The notes under the pieces are model-generated. The model searched no databases, had not been told where the DNA came from, and worked only from the letters and a program-made list of their open reading frames with translations. From Planctomycetota bacterium (GTDB lineage Bacteria; Planctomycetota; UBA11346): DNA of 64,000 nucleotides. This document shows, piece by piece, positions 62,549 through 64,000 of the stretch. The position numbers were made by a program, and so were the translations under genes. The stretch covers positions 1 through 64,000 of the forward strand of contig JACDEI010000001.1 of assembly GCA_013816485.1 (NCBI GenBank), given 5' to 3'. The number at the start of each line of letters is the position of its first letter. Position 1 is the first letter of the stretch.

Positions 62549-63912
62549 GTGACGATCCGATCTCTTCCGTTTCTAACGCGGCACCTGCCACCACCGATCG
62601 CCTGCGTGGTGGCCAGTGGTTCGGTCGGGTGGCCGAGATCGCGCGTGGCATCGGTCCGGGTCGCGCGCAAGTCGCCGGCCAAGCCCGCCGTCGCCAGGAC
62701 ATTCTGCCCGAACACCTGGTGGTGATCGTGATGGTGTCGAGCCGTCGGGTCGGAGCCACGGTCGCCGCGCTGCATCCGACGCACGGCGACAAGGTCGTCG
62801 CGCACAAGACCATCGACTGCGACTGGCACCGCCTGAGCCAGACTGGCAAACGCGAGGCGATGGCGGATGTCATCCGTCTGGCCTGCGATTCCGCGGGCGT
62901 CGAGGCCTACTCCGTCTACGTGTCGATGACCGATGCGAGCGTGACCTCGCGCATGGCGGTCGGCTGGGCCGACCCCGGTGATGAGGTGGTGCTCAGCGAA
63001 CACGAACGCCTGTGGGCGCTGAAACGCGCGCGCGACCAGGCGACCGGCGCCGACCAAGAGCTGATCGATGCCATCCCGGTACACTGGACGGTGCGCGACC
63101 GCGACGGAGAACACGAGGTCGACGATCCGGTCGGCCAACGCGGTAGCCGGCTGACCTGTCAGGCGCTGCTGATCACCGCGCGTCGTGGCTACCGCGACGA
63201 ACTCGCTGATCTGATCGAGGGCCTTGGCCTGGAACTGGAAGGCATCATCGCCCAGCCGGTCGCGCTCTTCCGCGGCATCACTGGCGCACTGACACGCAAG
63301 GGCACCACCGTGGTCATCGACTGCGGCGCGCGCACCACCAGCGTGCTGGTGCGGCGTCAGGGCCGGCTGGTGCATGTCGAGACGCACGCCTTCGGCGGCG
63401 ACGACATCACCCGCCTGCTGGTGGAACGCCTCGACATCTCGGTGTCGCAGGCGGAAGACCTCAAACGCGACCTCGACCTTGGTCTGCGCCACGACGAACG
63501 CGATGGCCTCGCCGGCCAGCAGTTCATCTGGAGCGACGTACGTGAACGTCACCGCCTGATGGGTCCGGCGCTCAAGCTCGTCGGTGAGGAGCTCGACGGC
63601 TTCTTCCGGCAACGCGCTCAGGAGCTGCGCGATCACGGCCATCTGGTCCAGCATGGGCAGGTCCACTTGGTCGGCCGCGGCAGTTCGCTTGGTGGCCTGG
63701 CGCTGTTCCTGCGCGACATCTTCGGTCTGCCGGTCGTGCTCGGTTCCGGGCACAAGAATCGCGACCCGAGCGCGGAACTGGCGGACGTGCTGGTCAGCGG
63801 CTTGGTGTGCACCGCGGCGGACCTGCGCCGCACGCATCTGGCGGCCCAGACCTCACGCTTCCGCAAGACCGCGAGCGGCGTGTGGAGTTGGCTCACCCAC
63901 CAGATGGGCTGA
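62545..63912 (+). CDS. ftsA: divergent FtsA-like (FtsA/PilM) actin-fold protein
   Basis: 455 residues. The actin-like second phosphate loop reads TVVIDCGARTTSVLVRRQGR (about 254-273), followed by ETHAFGGDDITRLLVERL and a C-terminal VHLVGRGSSLGGLALFLRDIFGLPVVLG. FtsA normally has D[IL]GGGTTD in that loop; DCGARTTS is nearer to PilM-type members of the family. Position after ftsQ argues for FtsA. A C-terminal membrane-targeting amphipathic helix is only weakly suggested (FRKTASGVWSWLTHQMG). No ftsZ follows in the window. Confidence 0.72.
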   Translation: MSDDPISSVSNAAPATTDRLRGGQWFGRVAEIARGIGPGRAQVAGQARRRQDILPEHLVVIVMVSSRRVGATVAALHPTHGDKVVAHKTIDCDWHRLSQTGKREAMADVIRLACDSAGVEAYSVYVSMTDASVTSRMAVGWADPGDEVVLSEHERLWALKRARDQATGADQELIDAIPVHWTVRDRDGEHEVDDPVGQRGSRLTCQALLITARRGYRDELADLIEGLGLELEGIIAQPVALFRGITGALTRKGTTVVIDCGARTTSVLVRRQGRLVHVETHAFGGDDITRLLVERLDISVSQAEDLKRDLDLGLRHDERDGLAGQQFIWSDVRERHRLMGPALKLVGEELDGFFRQRAQELRDHGHLVQHGQVHLVGRGSSLGGLALFLRDIFGLPVVLGSGHKNRDPSAELADVLVSGLVCTAADLRRTHLAAQTSRFRKTASGVWSWLTHQMG

Positions 63913-63924
63913 GGTCTCAGCGTC

Positions 63925-64000
63925 TCAGGTCACGTTGCTGGGCAGCACCACCAGCACGCTGAACCGTCCGTCCTTCACGCTCACCGCCACGGTGGTGCCG
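63925..64000 (-). CDS. partial gene end converging on ftsA
   Basis: The minus strand is open from the window edge to a TGA at 63925-63927, encoding GTTVAVSVKDGRFSVLVVLP and a few more residues. The GTTVxVxV..FxVxLP pattern is like the last strands of a GHKL/histidine-kinase ATPase domain, but 24 residues are not enough to be sure. It shows a strand switch 12 bp after ftsA. Confidence 0.45.
   Translation of the reverse strand, partial: GTTVAVSVKDGRFSVLVVLPSNVT

Noticed and set aside
1-64000. tRNA, rRNA, transposase, integrase or phage genes
   Set aside because: I looked for cloverleaf-like segments, rRNA stretches and DDE or tyrosine-recombinase motifs in the frames and saw none; a tool-based search could still find a tRNA I missed.

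Overview
The window is GC-rich, gene-dense bacterial chromosome. It most likely comes from the PVC superphylum and fits Planctomycetota or a neighbouring lineage best. Pointers to this are a PVC-type membrane-bound dehydrogenase fused to a haem domain and a PmoA-like (DUF6807) domain, two MoxR/DUF58 clusters (one continuing into von Willebrand A, DUF4175-like and DUF4159-like genes), a prepilin cluster with a giant PilX-like protein, and a four-helix-bundle (23S-IVP/bAvd-like) gene. The family assignments are from memory of motifs; no search was run.

Layout. 1-4129: a partial gene end, a membrane-anchored hypothetical, NAD-dependent DNA ligase and a small secreted protein. 4133-8167 (minus): moxR, DUF58 and a TgpA-like transglutaminase. 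8318-12318 (plus): an HU/IHF-like protein, a secreted protein, an EIIA-like PTS protein and ribosomal protein S1, closed by a clear terminator. 12658-17020: a membrane-anchored alpha/alpha-toroid protein and a HEAT+DUF349 protein, each followed by a terminator. 17158-22677: hypotheticals, an HD hydrolase, leuS and a 2Fe-2S ferredoxin. 22840-28268: a LacI regulator and a 1366-residue dehydrogenase/cytochrome/PmoA fusion. 28293-34788 (minus): a prepilin-like export cluster. 35025-46067 (plus): the second moxR-DUF58-vWA cluster and a tetrahaem cytochrome. 47215-63912 (plus): a long division and cell-wall (dcw) cluster with mraZ, a small ORF, rsmH, an ftsL-like gene, ftsI, murE, murF, mraY, ftsW, murG, murC, murB, ddl, ftsQ and an ftsA-like gene. 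Many junctions are 4-bp ATGA overlaps. murD is missing from its usual place between mraY and ftsW, and a convergent gene, not ftsZ, follows ftsA.

The most unusual feature is a family of short intergenic hairpin elements whose arms are built from tandem 7-bp (once 8-bp) words. There are eight loci in 64 kb: 6071-6163, 10359-10464, 36032-36112, 40980-41122, 46160-47059, 55176-55300, 56578-56757 and 60299-60425. The word differs from locus to locus, and each sits between neighbouring genes. Two of them share inverted GATTGC termini. Within two elements the two arms differ by one transition repeated in nearly every heptamer, so each arm has been homogenised separately. The largest locus is built like a composite element: two inverted heptamer arrays (14 and 12 units) flank a four-helix-bundle gene related to 23S-rRNA-intervening-sequence and retroelement-accessory (bAvd) proteins. 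Three elements interrupt the dcw cluster exactly at mraY/ftsW, ftsW/murG and murB/ddl. I propose this set as the candidate undescribed system; its mechanism is inference only.
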